NCBI GenBank assembly: GCA_032358165.1
Contig: JAALGY010000038.1
Coordinates: 1,736,001 to 1,800,000, forward strand
Direction of reading: 5' to 3'
Length of the DNA stretch: 64,000 bases
Source: Diplosphaera chodatii
Taxonomy: Eukaryota; Chlorophyta; Trebouxiophyceae; Prasiolales; Stichococcaceae
The notes beneath the pieces were generated by a model. The model worked only from the letters and a program-made list of their open reading frames with translations. It had not been told where the DNA came from and did not search any database. Position numbers and translations under genes: made by a program. Numbering within the stretch: the first letter of the stretch is position 1; each line of letters opens with the position of its first letter. Shown here piece by piece: positions 26,302 through 36,634 of this stretch.

Positions 26302-29300
26302 TCAAGAGCCACGCCAAGGCTGCTACAAGTAACAGGTCCAGATGAGTCTTAAACACCAAAGGCGTGGCGTCGATGAAAGCAGGCACGAGGGGGGCACCTG
26401 GGCGCGGTGCTTGGCCTGCTGCGCGGTCTCGGCGGCCGCATCGGCGGCGCGCTTGGCGGCCTCCTGGGCCCGGTGCGCCGCCGCCTCTCCCGTCGCTCCC
26501 ACACCCCCAGTCGCGCGCCTGGCCGCATCCGCTGCCGCCTGCAGGCAGCCCAGGAGCAGTTCGCGCACATGCATGCAGTGCAAGCAACAAAGCGTGCATG
26601 CAGACACATACACGGGACACTGGTGGGTCTACAACGTTTTGCATTGTTTCAACCATTTGCATGTCGGCATGCATGCCCTGAAGCTCATGGACGAGCAGCA
26701 CGACATGCATGCGCACATGCAGGGTGTGAGCAGTGAAACAGCACCTGGCCCCCCTCTCCGCTTGCCTGGTAGGCCGCATCGGCCTTGGCCTTTGCCGCAG
26801 CTGCCACGTCTCCAGACTTCTCGTAGCCGGCCTGCGCGTAGTCCTGCATGAGAACAGCAGTGCGTTGCACGATAGAATTGGCCCGTCCTATGCAGGATCA
26901 GTGATGTGCAGAGCACACCAGCCCATAATCATTCTCTTGAAACAGCCCTGATGACATACGAGGCAGTGCATCGCAATGAGTTTGGGACAAAAGCAGAAGG
27001 TGACTGCCATGCCGAACATAAACAACCCACCTGTGCAGTGCCGGCAGCGTCCTTAGAGGCATCGTATGCGCGGCCGGCGGCGTCCTTGGTGGCGTCGTAG
27101 GTGTCAGAGGCACCGCTGGCTGCGCGGCTCCCCATGTCGCCGGCTGCAGCAGCAGCGCCCTGGCCCGCGCGGGCGCCAGCCCTGCCATCATACCAGCACA
27201 TTCTGGAACCAGATAAAGCGTCACATGCAGGCTTGTGCAAACATGTAGGGGGCACAGTGAGCGTCACACACTTCAGGCAAGAAAGTGTCGGCGTGCTGCC
27301 CATGCCACACTACCACAATTGCAGTTGCAACACCAGATGCCACGTGTGCAGCAGTGTAGGTACCTGACGCCGGATGCAGCGCTGCCCGCAGCAGCCTTGG
27401 CGGCCTCGTACGCCTCGCTGGCGGCCTGCACATGCAGTGCTAGTCGTCAGTCAAGACCAGCACCAGGGCAAGCAGGTCAAGCGGCTGCAGTGGCTTACAT
27501 CAAACATAGCAGATTGCAGACGTGCTAATCGACTCAAATTACTCGAGAGGCTCTGTCTACAGATGTACACATGCAGCACATGGTGCAGAGCATCGCGCAC
27601 GTTGCCAGCATGGTCGTAGGCGACACCGCCGGCGTGCTTGGCGTCATCGTAGTGCTTCTCGGTCGGCGTCTTAGACGGGCCGCTCAGCACGTGCATCAGC
27701 TTCTGCCAGACGCTCTGTAGCAATGAACACATTCTCCTGAGGGGCCAGTGGGATGACAGGAAAAGTATGCAGCCACAAGTCTGGCTCATACGCGGACGAA
27801 CCGTTCTCAAGCCAATACACTGATAGCTCGTCTGCTTTGTGACATCAGGCGTGTCCACCTGCTTGGAGTTATACTTGGCGCGCCACTGCGCCTCAGAGGC
27901 GATGAGGCGCTGGCGCTCCGCCTCTTGCTCCGCACGCGACTTCATGCCGAAGAACAGCTTCTTGATCTTGTCCGGCACGCCCTGCGCCTGCGGGACACAC
28001 CAGAGCACACAACTTACCACCGAGGCCAGAATGCCACTGGAGATCGCCATGGCAACCAGCCCAGCTGGCGCAGGGGCCCAAAGAAGTGACCACAGATGCA
28101 TGTGCTGAGGCTTCGCCAATGGGCACCTGCTCCTTGGCCTGGCCGGCGGCATCGTAGGTGGCGTCAGCAGCCTGCTGCGCGGTGTCCTTGGCGTAGTCCG
28201 CGGCGCCCTGCGCCTTGTCCTTGCCCTGCGCATACGCCGCCTCCGCCTGCGTTGGTGGAGACACCGCCTCAGTCTCTGCAAGCCGAGACCTCTTCCACAA
28301 GGAACACACTGTCCAGGTGCTGGCCACAAGATGCTGTCGAAGGCTGTATTTAAGTGATGCCACTGGTAGCAGACCACACGCTGCACCGCACAGGCTGCAC
28401 GGCGGCAGCATGTGGGGTGGCAGTGTAAGCGAATGTGATCAGTGGCACCTGCACTTGCCGCACAGGCTTGCGGGTGACAAAGGCCTTGGCCTGATCCCAC
28501 AGAGTGGGCTCCGGCAGCGCCTGTAGCGGCAAAAGTACATTCACATCAATAGTTACAGCACCAGCAGCAAGCTGGCGTCTTGCATCAAGTAGCTGCACGA
28601 CGGGCATCAACACTTGTGACGATGACACCCTGCAACCATGTAGCTTGCAAGCAGCAATCAGACAGTTTCGTGGCCGCGTCCTGAAGCAGGAAGAGGCATG
28701 TGGATGCGTAATCACCTGCCGGGTGCCGTGCTCGGCGTAGCCCTTCACCTCCTCCCACGACGGGATGGCCTTCCAGTAGTCCGACGGCTGCGCCTCGCCG
28801 CCCAGGAAGGCATACCGGCCCCGCTCGATGATGCTGTGGGTCTGCAGGCGTAAGCAAAAGCCGATGTATGAGCGCCATGTCAGGGTATACGTGACGATCG
28901 CAGGAGGGGAACGATGGCTGGTTTGCGCAGCAGAATAGCCACTTGAAATCCCCCAGCTTCCTCAGTCAAGTGCTGGCCTTCTGCAGGCAGCTCTGGCTGC
29001 GATCATAGTCTTATCCCAGTCCAGTGAGTGAGCACAGAAACGGCACTCACAGGTAAATTTCCAGTTGCGTGTTTGCAACGGCTGCTGACTCGGCAGTCAC
29101 CGAGACTGGAGGCGTTGCCAATCGTTCGGGCAGACAGTTGTCCGATATCCTACCTTGTGCTGCACGGAGTCGAGCGCCAGGTAGCTGCCGCTCACGGCGA
29201 GCAGGCCGACCAGAATGGAAGTGAGCAGCACCACCGAAGTCGATGCGAAGCTGCTGTTCCTTTGCTGCGTCGTTCGCCCTGCGCAGCAGCAGGCGCATCT

Positions 29301-29428
29301 GCTTATCAGAATGCCCTGATATTGTTCACAGATGACACCAGAAAACATACTGTGCATGCTTGCAGGTTTATGTAGGAGTCGGCGTTCGCGGAAGAGCAAT
29401 CGAACCCACCAGACCGGGTCTCGACCAT
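26302..29428 (-). CDS. Membrane-anchored LEA-like protein
   Basis: Twelve exons in gene order: 29428..29410, 29278..29154, 28841..28716, 28520..28455, 28246..28127, 27987..27859, 27714..27601, 27425..27364, 27181..27031, 26843..26745, 26538..26398, 26322..26302; 391 codons including the stop. The N-terminus MVETRSGRTTQQRNSSFAS leads into one membrane span (VVLLTSILVGLLAVSGSYLA). A unique segment follows (RYAFLGGEAQPSDYWKAIPS, PTLWDQAKAFVTRK), then Ala/Lys/Asp/Gln-rich amphipathic repeats typical of group-3 LEA proteins (AAYAQGKDKAQGAADYAKDT, AKHAGGVAYDHAGN, DATKDAAGRAYDASKDAAG, ADAAAETAQQAKHRA). Such repeats are unstructured in water and fold into helices on drying, protecting membranes and proteins. 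The last exon (QPWRGS) is tiny and uncertain. Confidence 0.75.
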
Positions 29429-30112
29429 GGTTGCAAGCGCTTGCTCACGCTTGCTCAGTGGTTGCCTCACACGTTTCAATCGTCCTAGAAACACACGGTT
29501 GTATGCAGACTGTGGTCCGCCGTGCCGTCAGCGACCGCCGAGATGGAGCTGGCGAGGGTCCATTCGTCCCCTGTCGTTCGAATGCCTTTTGGTCCAGTTG
29601 TAGGCAATCATAGGCACGCCGGCTCATCACAATGGGGCACAGTGAGAGCTGGGAGTCTCGACATGCTCTGTGCAGGTGCACCGCTGCCACACAGACATTT
29701 GCACGGTTGCACCGGGATGGTGAGGCGCCAGGCTTGCTGCCGACAGTATCTGACATCACAAGCCTGATCTGGAGCGTTGCTGGTGTAGCTGGCAACATCC
29801 GGTGGTGGCGGTGCGCATGGGCAAAGGCTGATGAACCCAGGCATGTGCAGCACCGCAGTAGTCACCTGAATCCATGCTGAGTCTATGTGAGTATGCGAGG
29901 ATCGATCGGTAGTTGATCGCGTGTTGGAACGTTCATGGAAAGATCGCCGCTGCGGCGTGACACGCTCAGCTCCCACTTCATGTTGATAAGGTTGTAACCC
30001 GCGGCAGCCTGTATAATTCAAGGTGACACGTGCTGCTGTGTCTCTCCACCTTGACGCTGTAGCAAGTCCAGTTGGTGACCGGGATCGTGGACAGTCCAAC
30101 GGCATTGGGGCA
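29429..30112. promoter_or_regulatory. Head-to-head intergenic region
   Basis: About 680 bp separate the LEA-like gene (-) from the 126-residue protein gene (+). It is a candidate stress-responsive promoter by position only; I see no motif I would defend. Confidence 0.35.
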
Positions 30113-30776
30113 ATGGCCAAGAAGCCTGCAGCAGCGTCCGCCAAATCGAGAAAGGTCAAGGCCTCGCCACCGACGACCCCAGACGGCCGGTACATCGTGG
30201 TGCGCGGCCGCCTGTGGCGGGCCAGCAACCCCGGCCTGACGCCCGAGGCGCGCCAGCACCATGTCAATGATCTCCAGGTATGTGCCACAGGCTGCAACCT
30301 CAGCACCTTGTGTCCTCAGGGCTTTGGTACGTAGCAGGTATTGTAGCTATTTGCGATATTTGGCCTTAGCATTGCCGTAGTGATGTTCCCACTGTGGTGG
30401 CTAGAGCATTTATCCATTAGTATTGCTCTGCAGGATGCACGGCGGGCAGTCAAAGCCGCAAAGAAGGATACCGATGCAACTGCCCTGAAGCGAGCGCGCC
30501 AGAAGGTGCATCAGCTGACATACTATACCCGCAGAAGCACTTGCGGGCAAGATCACCGCTTGTATGCTGGCATACACTGGACAGGACAGACCCGCGTCCA
30601 ACCGGATGGTGATGCACTGCCTCTGCTTGCAGGTTCAGCATGCAAAGGAGGCACTAGGCGAGCGGGGGCCCGTGTGGTGGACAGACGGCACACCCGACTG
30701 CAACCGCCGAATGGCCAAAAATACGGAGTATGCAGAATGGTGGGCAGAGCAGGAGGTAACATCAGAAACTAGATGA
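30113..30776 (+). CDS. Conserved 126-residue protein of unknown function
   Basis: Three exons (30113..30277, 30434..30505, 30633..30776) give 127 codons including the stop. After a Lys/Ala-rich start (MAKKPAAASAKSRKVKASPP) come GRYIVVRGRLWRASNPGLTP, a charged helix (DARRAVKAAKKDTDATALKR), then EALGERGPVWWTDGTPDCNR and YAEWWAEQE. The RGRLWRASNP ... GERGPVWWDDG combination is one I recall in short conserved hypothetical proteins of bacteria and some algae, with no known role. It sits between two LEA-like genes, but nothing in it looks LEA-like. Similarity to bacterial forms could mean old transfer or plastid ancestry; codon use does not stand out. Confidence 0.75.
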
Positions 30777-31242
30777 ACATGGTCAGCTCGCCAGCCCCAA
30801 CGCATCTGAGGAGTGTGATCCAGGCTGGCTGTCGAGTCAGTACGGATGGGAGTTGAGCGGCGTGTGGTGGGCGCTTGCCGAACCCTCCTGGGCATATGCA
30901 ATAAAGGAATGGCAGGGGGCAGCATGCGGTGCATACGCTGCACACCCTGTCGGTAGAGATGCAACTCGCACAATGCAACAGAAATGCTCGAGGTACCGCC
31001 TCTGACAGACGGGCTGCATGTGAATAACGGATATGCTGCCAACGCACCCTGTATTAATAGCACCGCCAGGCAACTGCCGTCGAGCTTCCCCACTGGTGCA
31101 CGACCTGGAATCGGTGCGCAAAAGGATGCTGCACTAAATAGTCCGCAGCTCGACACGCCGCAATCTCCTCGTGCATCAGTCTTTAACATTTATCGTGCGT
31201 GACATCGTTGCCGGAGGCCACTGCGTCTAACGACCGGGAAGC
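30777..31242. promoter_or_regulatory. Intergenic, upstream of the main LEA gene
   Basis: It should contain the 3' UTR of the 126-residue gene and the promoter of the LEA gene. No clear TATA or repeated element seen. Confidence 0.3.
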
Positions 31243-34200
31243 ATGCAGCGCAGTCGCAAGGCGCCATGCGTCGCAGCGCTGCTGCTGAGTGTGATGCTGC
31301 TGATGGGCGCGCAGGCGTTGGATCTCACCACGGTGCTCACTATTCCACGCCACTGACTCCTGTTTCGCAGTGCTTCATTGTGCGCGATATGTGAGCAGCT
31401 GATCGGCATCCGACCTTTCGGAGAATGTTCTGGACGGCCATGGCGGTGCCACAAGTGCACATGGGCAAACACAAACCAATTCAGTTGATCAGCTGATCGC
31501 TTCGAGGCTCCTATTGATACCGTTACTTTCGTTGTGCATGCAACTGCTGCAGCATAGGCGCCAGTGCGCAGCCTTTGTTGTTGTCGATGCATCGCGTCGT
31601 CACTCCATTCGAGATGTCGATCAGCATCTAAGCGACGAGATATATACTACAGTTTCGTGCATCCATCATCCGCTCCACGTCTTTCAACATCTTATGCATT
31701 TGTCGCCGCAGGGCAGCAACAGCGGGCACGCTGATCAGAAGTTTGAGGAGGCCAAGCAGAAGGCGGCAGAGGCGGTCCGGGAGACCGTGAGGGATACGGT
31801 GGGAAGCGAGTCCCGGTCTTCGGGCGGACAGAAGAACATGGCCAGCCAGGCATATGACGCTGCCGCAGACACGGTATGCCAAGTGCCTGGTTGCATAGTG
31901 GTCTGGCTGCTCTCTTAGCTTCTGCCAAGCCCGACAATCGATATCTCGCAGCAGGGCACACCACATATACCAGACATGCGTAGATATATATGTTGATTGT
32001 GGATCTATACACTATGCTCCATTGTGGTAGCTCAAGCATCATGCTTGAACATCTGCTTGCTGTATGCCTCCAGGCCGGCACAGTGAAGGACAAGACCAAA
32101 GGAGCAGCTGAGCAGGCCTACAACACGGCAACCGAGGTCCCATCGGATGCTGCGGAGATGGCTGGTGCGCTTTTCAGCCTGACAACATGCTGCTCTTCCC
32201 CCACTAATGATGCTCAGGAGTCCCAACCTTCAGCGTTTCTTCGGGCACAAAGCTCCAATGCTGGTGCTATCAGACAATTGGTAGCTTGCAGGTTGCTTGT
32301 GTATGCGTCCACAACAGATGGGTCATCATGGACGGAGCATGCCAGCTACCGCAGCTTCCTGTCTGCTCAGGCAGCGGCTACGACAACGCACGTGCACGCG
32401 CCTCGGAGGGCATCGCGCGCGCCAGCAAGCAGTGGGAGGAGCAGCAGGCCCGGGCGCGCGACACCGCCGGCCAGGCTGCTGACGCCGCTTCAGGCCAGGT
32501 GGGCTTTGGGATCGGTCACCCCGGTGGTGCTGCTGTGGGCAGGCTCACCCTCGGGTGTTGTTTGAGGCAACCATGGCCGATCATGTGTAATGCGTCAGCT
32601 ACGGGCCTCCATGCATCACGAGTCTCTAAACAACCCTGCCCGCGATGATGGTTGATGGCACTGCAGTGATAGCAGAGATGCAGCAGGGGCACCGAGGCAG
32701 TGACGCTTCTAGGCCTGCGTACATCGCCTGCTCTTGTGTCACGGCATGTTGCATGGGCTGCAGGCGGAGGGCATCGTCAACAGGGTGAAGCAGGCAGTGG
32801 GCCTGGGCACCGAGAAGGCTGAGGACGCCAAGCAGTATGCTGCCGATGCCGCCAACACCGCCTCCAACAAGGTGAGACTGGATCGAACTCCTGAACTCAC
32901 CGACTCGGCAAAGCAGCTTCAGCAACGCAGCCCTGTTTATAGCAATGTTTCATTTGGCCTCATACCGCCTGCACCGTGACATGCTGCAATGCAAGGCAGT
33001 GGAGGCCAGAAGTTTTCTGACATCAGACGTGCCCTGCAGGCCCAGGCTGGCTACGACTCCGCAAAGGGTGCTGCATCTGATGCTGCATCTACTGCGCAAG
33101 ACAAGGCCTCACAGTATGCAGAGGCGGGCCAGCAGCAGGTCAGCGTGTGTGCATGTGAAGCTGACTGTCGTGCAGTCTGGCTGAGATACAACGCTGATCA
33201 GAGCAGCTCTGTATATGGCCCTTAGCACGGTTCTGATGACATCACAACTCCTTTGCAGGGCGAGGGCCTGCTGCACAGGGCGGCCGCCGCCGTGGGCCTG
33301 GCATCCGACAAGGCGCAGGAGACCAAGGAGGCCGCCAAGGACCAGGCCTCCAAGGGGTGCGTACCAGACCTTGGCGACCTGGCAACTTTGTCCGCTACTG
33401 CTCATGCATTAGCGTGGCGCACTGCCTCTGGCCTGCTGATGACCCAACCTGACGGCCCAGGTGCTGCCCTGGTTGTAGGTACGACGCAGCGTCTCAGACG
33501 GCCGATGCAGCGGGTCAGAAGGCGCGGCAGACAAAGGACCAGGCCGTCAACAAGGTCAGCAGAAGTCTGCACCCACGACACATAGCTACACACGGCCATC
33601 TGGGCATTGCAGTGGTGTGTGTTTCGGCATATCATCCATATCACCTTAATGGTGATGGTGGTGGCTCGCTTTAGCAAACTCTGCTGCAATAGTTTGTGTC
33701 CTTCCGAAGAGCGGCAACCGTGAGGAGTGCAACTGCAATGGAGCATGACCGGGCGTGGTCATAAGCTGGTCTTACCATCCGCACTGCAGGCCCAGGCCGG
33801 TTACGACTCCGCAAAGGGCGCCGCCTCTGATGCAGCCTCCACAGCGCAGGACAAGGCCTCGAAGTACGCAGAGGCGGGCCAGCAGCAGGCAAGCAAGCAT
33901 AACCCGCTTTGCCTGCTCACACCGCCTGTCCTCTATTGCTGCGATTGCCCACATGGTTGCAGGGCGCATGTGAGCAGCCTGCCACTCACTCGCAGGCGCC
34001 TGACGTTGTTGCACATCCTCTGCAGGGCGAGGGCCTGCTGCACAGGGCGGCCGCCGCCGTGGGCCTGGCATCCGACAAGGCGCAGGAGACCAAGGAGGCC
34101 GCCAAGGACCAGGCCTCCAAGGGGTGCGTGAAGCACCACCCATTGGCCTGCCTGTCAGAGCGTGCACTGCTTCGCGTCAACGCAATGGGCCTGCAGCACG

Positions 34201-36132
34201 AGCATACACGCCATGTGGTTTTGGGCGTCGAACTCATGGTGTGCAGAGCAACAGCAACCTATGGCAGCATCGTCACCCCGGACTGCCGCTGGGTTGTCCA
34301 TCCTGTGACACCCGAGTCATTCATTTTCCGTGGTATGCAGGTACGATGCCGCGGCCGACACCGCAAGCGATGCGTATGTGGGTGCGCTGCACGGCAAGGA
34401 CAAGGTCGTCGAGGACGCGGGCCAGGCCGCGGACCAGGCCAAGCAGCAGGTGCGCAGAGGACACACCACCCCGCCTGCAGTCCTGCTGTGATGTCAGTCC
34501 TTGACTCAACCCGTCAGATAGCCACAGCCGATGGAGGCGTCCAACACTCATTCGATTGACGTTTCAGGGGTTGCACATATGTCAACTGCAGGGCGAGAGT
34601 CTGCTGCACAAGGCGGCGGCAGCCGTGGGGCTGGCATCCGACAAGGCGCAGCAGGCAAAGGACGCTGCGACGGATGCTGCAACAACGACGGCTGATGACA
34701 CGGTGCGCCTCGCACACTTACATGTTGGCCTTGGGTAAACGTGCCCCTATGCTCAGACCCAGATCATGTTGGTGCTCCCCAGCCTGGGACCTGGCTGCTG
34801 CGGATCAGCATTGTGAACGAGGGCATGCAAGGTCAACTGGTATAGGTTCACATGACACCTCTTACGGTTGTGACCATAGCAGCAGAGCTCCTCTGCTGCT
34901 GGGCGCGTACTTTTGCTGCAAACCCTTCGCATGATGGTAATGTGAGCCAATGCAGGCCCGCATGGCTGTTGGCACGTACAACACGGCGGCTGATGCTGCC
35001 AGCCGCGTCGCGGACAAGACAACAGGCACTGCCCGCCAGGTGGGTCGCTGGCGACGGCATGAGCCTCAGGTTCCCTTCGTGCCAAGTGCCGCTGTCCGGT
35101 GAGCGTGTAGGACGATGTGCTGGCTGGCAAGTACCCTTTGGTTTGTGTGGTGCAGGCAACCAATGCCGCAGCACAGCAGGGCCGCAAGGCTGCCGATGCG
35201 GCCAGCGAGACCGCTGACAAGGCATATGAGGAGGCCAGCCAGGTGCGGTCTGCCACCCTGGCATCGTGTGCGCATCCAGTGTGAACAGTTTGGTACGGGT
35301 GTCCTCAGACCATTGCTTCGTGAGCACATGCAGCGCGATGCCCTTGCGGTGGCTTCAGGCCGAACAGCGCTGTAATCCACAACTCGGTTGTGATGCAGAC
35401 TGTCGGTCGCGCGACCGGCGCAGCAGCGGACACTGCCGAGGCCGCCAAGCAGAAGGTGTCCAGCGTCGGCAGCGCGGCATACAACGCCGCCGCGCAGGTG
35501 CATGTCCTGAACGGTTCGCAGGATCTGTTGCAGCTCGCGCTGCGTGTGCGCCTTTGCACCACCAATGGCGCCAGCAGCCACGTGGCAATCCCAAACACAT
35601 CTCGCACCCTCCTGTGCATGTGGCCGCTACGAAAACGTATGCCGACACGATGTTCACGGTCCTTGCACGTGTTCTGCCGCACGCAGGCTGGCGAGACGGG
35701 CGGGGAGGCGCTGACGGAGGCACAGAAGAAGGCGCGCCAGGCGGCGGGCGCGACCCAGCGCACCGCCTCCGGGGCAGCGCAGGCCGCGCAGGACGCGGCG
35801 CAGGGCACCGCCCAGAAGGCGCAGGGCGCCGCTGGCAGCGCTTCGCAGGTGTGCTCGCTGCCTGCATGGGCTGTTTGAATCGACAGCCTGCCGACAGCGA
35901 GGCCTCTGCCATTTCGTGACGAGTTCTTGCATTCCAATGATCGTGCTGAGATGGGCAGCTGCAGGTGGTTCATGATGCCCTTGAAATGTGCACATGGCCC
36001 TCTTTCTCCTCATACTGACGACTTTGGGCGTTGCTACTTGCACAGACGGTCCGGGAGGGTGTGAAGAAGGCAGCAGATGTGGGTGCCGACGCGGCCGACA
36101 CCGCCCGCGACTATGTCCACCAGGAGCTGTGA
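31243..36132 (+). CDS. Secretory-pathway LEA-like protein, 17 exons
   Basis: Exons: 31243..31332, 31712..31873, 32074..32164, 32371..32498, 32764..32871, 33040..33138, 33259..33356, 33479..33554, 33790..33888, 34026..34123, 34341..34449, 34592..34702, 34956..35039, 35156..35242, 35399..35497, 35687..35848, 36046..36132; exactly 596 codons. The first exon alone encodes a signal peptide (MQRSRKAPCVAALLLSVMLL, then MGAQA). The rest is one long series of Ala/Lys/Glu/Asp/Gln helix repeats of group-3 LEA type, for example KFEEAKQKAAEAVRETVRDT and AQAGYDSAKGAASDAAS. The protein ends YVHQEL, so it may be retrieved to the ER; if not, it would be secreted or vacuolar. Exons 6-8 and 9-11 are a duplication, with exon 12 a third partial copy. 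The intron after exon 9 uses a GC donor (CAG/GCAAGC). Many exons are symmetric (phase 0). Confidence 0.85.
33040..33554 (+). repeat. LEA exon-block duplication, copy 1 (exons 6-8)
   Basis: This three-exon block corresponds to 33790-34449. Exon 6 (33040-33138) and exon 9 encode nearly the same 33 residues but differ at about 13 silent sites and one Q/K change. Exon 7 (33259-33356) is identical over 98 nt to exon 10. Intron sequences do not match. Confidence 0.9.
33790..34449 (+). repeat. LEA exon-block duplication, copy 2 (exons 9-11)
   Basis: Second copy of the block. Exon 10 (34026-34123) equals exon 7 base for base. Exon 12 (34592-34702) is a further, more diverged copy of the same module (SLLHKAAAAVGLASDKAQ). 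Confidence 0.9.
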
Positions 36133-36634
36133 TGATTCTTAGTGTGGCGTTCAGGCGGTTTGGCCCGACGTTGACACACCCTTGGCTGTTTGATCTCTCG
36201 AAGTAGGGCTAGGCATGACTAGGTTTGCATGCACATCGTGTGCACAGGTTTTGGGGTGTCTGCATGTCGCTCTGCCGGTTTGCATGTGGCCATGTCGCAT
36301 GGCACACTTGCACCGCCGTTGTGTGGAGCATGGCAATTGGCCCATTTTTCATGAGGCAGTCTGTAATCGAAACCAGCGCCGTCAGCATCCTGTTGTACTA
36401 ACTATGTGGCATGCAACTGCTGGCACCATGCATGTGACTTCCTACCAGCTGCCACCCACTTGCTCACAAGTAGCTGATGACCTGGAGTGGACCGGGACAG
36501 TCCTGACAATTGCATGTATCGGTCTAAAATAACTGGTAACCTGCACCAGACTCTGCAGGGATACTTGGCACAGGTGTGGTCCCTGCACCGCCTGTAGACC
36601 TTGCTGCAGCTGCCGCGCTCCCAGAGCCCATCCG
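36133..36634. other. Intergenic between two LEA-like genes
   Basis: It holds the LEA 3' UTR and the promoter of the next gene. A TGTAA at 36362-36366, about 230 nt past the stop, is a plausible poly(A) signal. Confidence 0.45.
36362..36366 (+). terminator. Candidate poly(A) signal TGTAA
   Basis: The green-algal consensus TGTAA, about 230 nt downstream of the LEA stop at 36132. Confidence 0.35.

Noticed and set aside
29360..29460. Short stem-like, GGTTCGA-containing segment resembling part of a tRNA
   Set aside because: No acceptor stem, D-arm or anticodon arm can be drawn, and it overlaps the first exon of the LEA-like gene.
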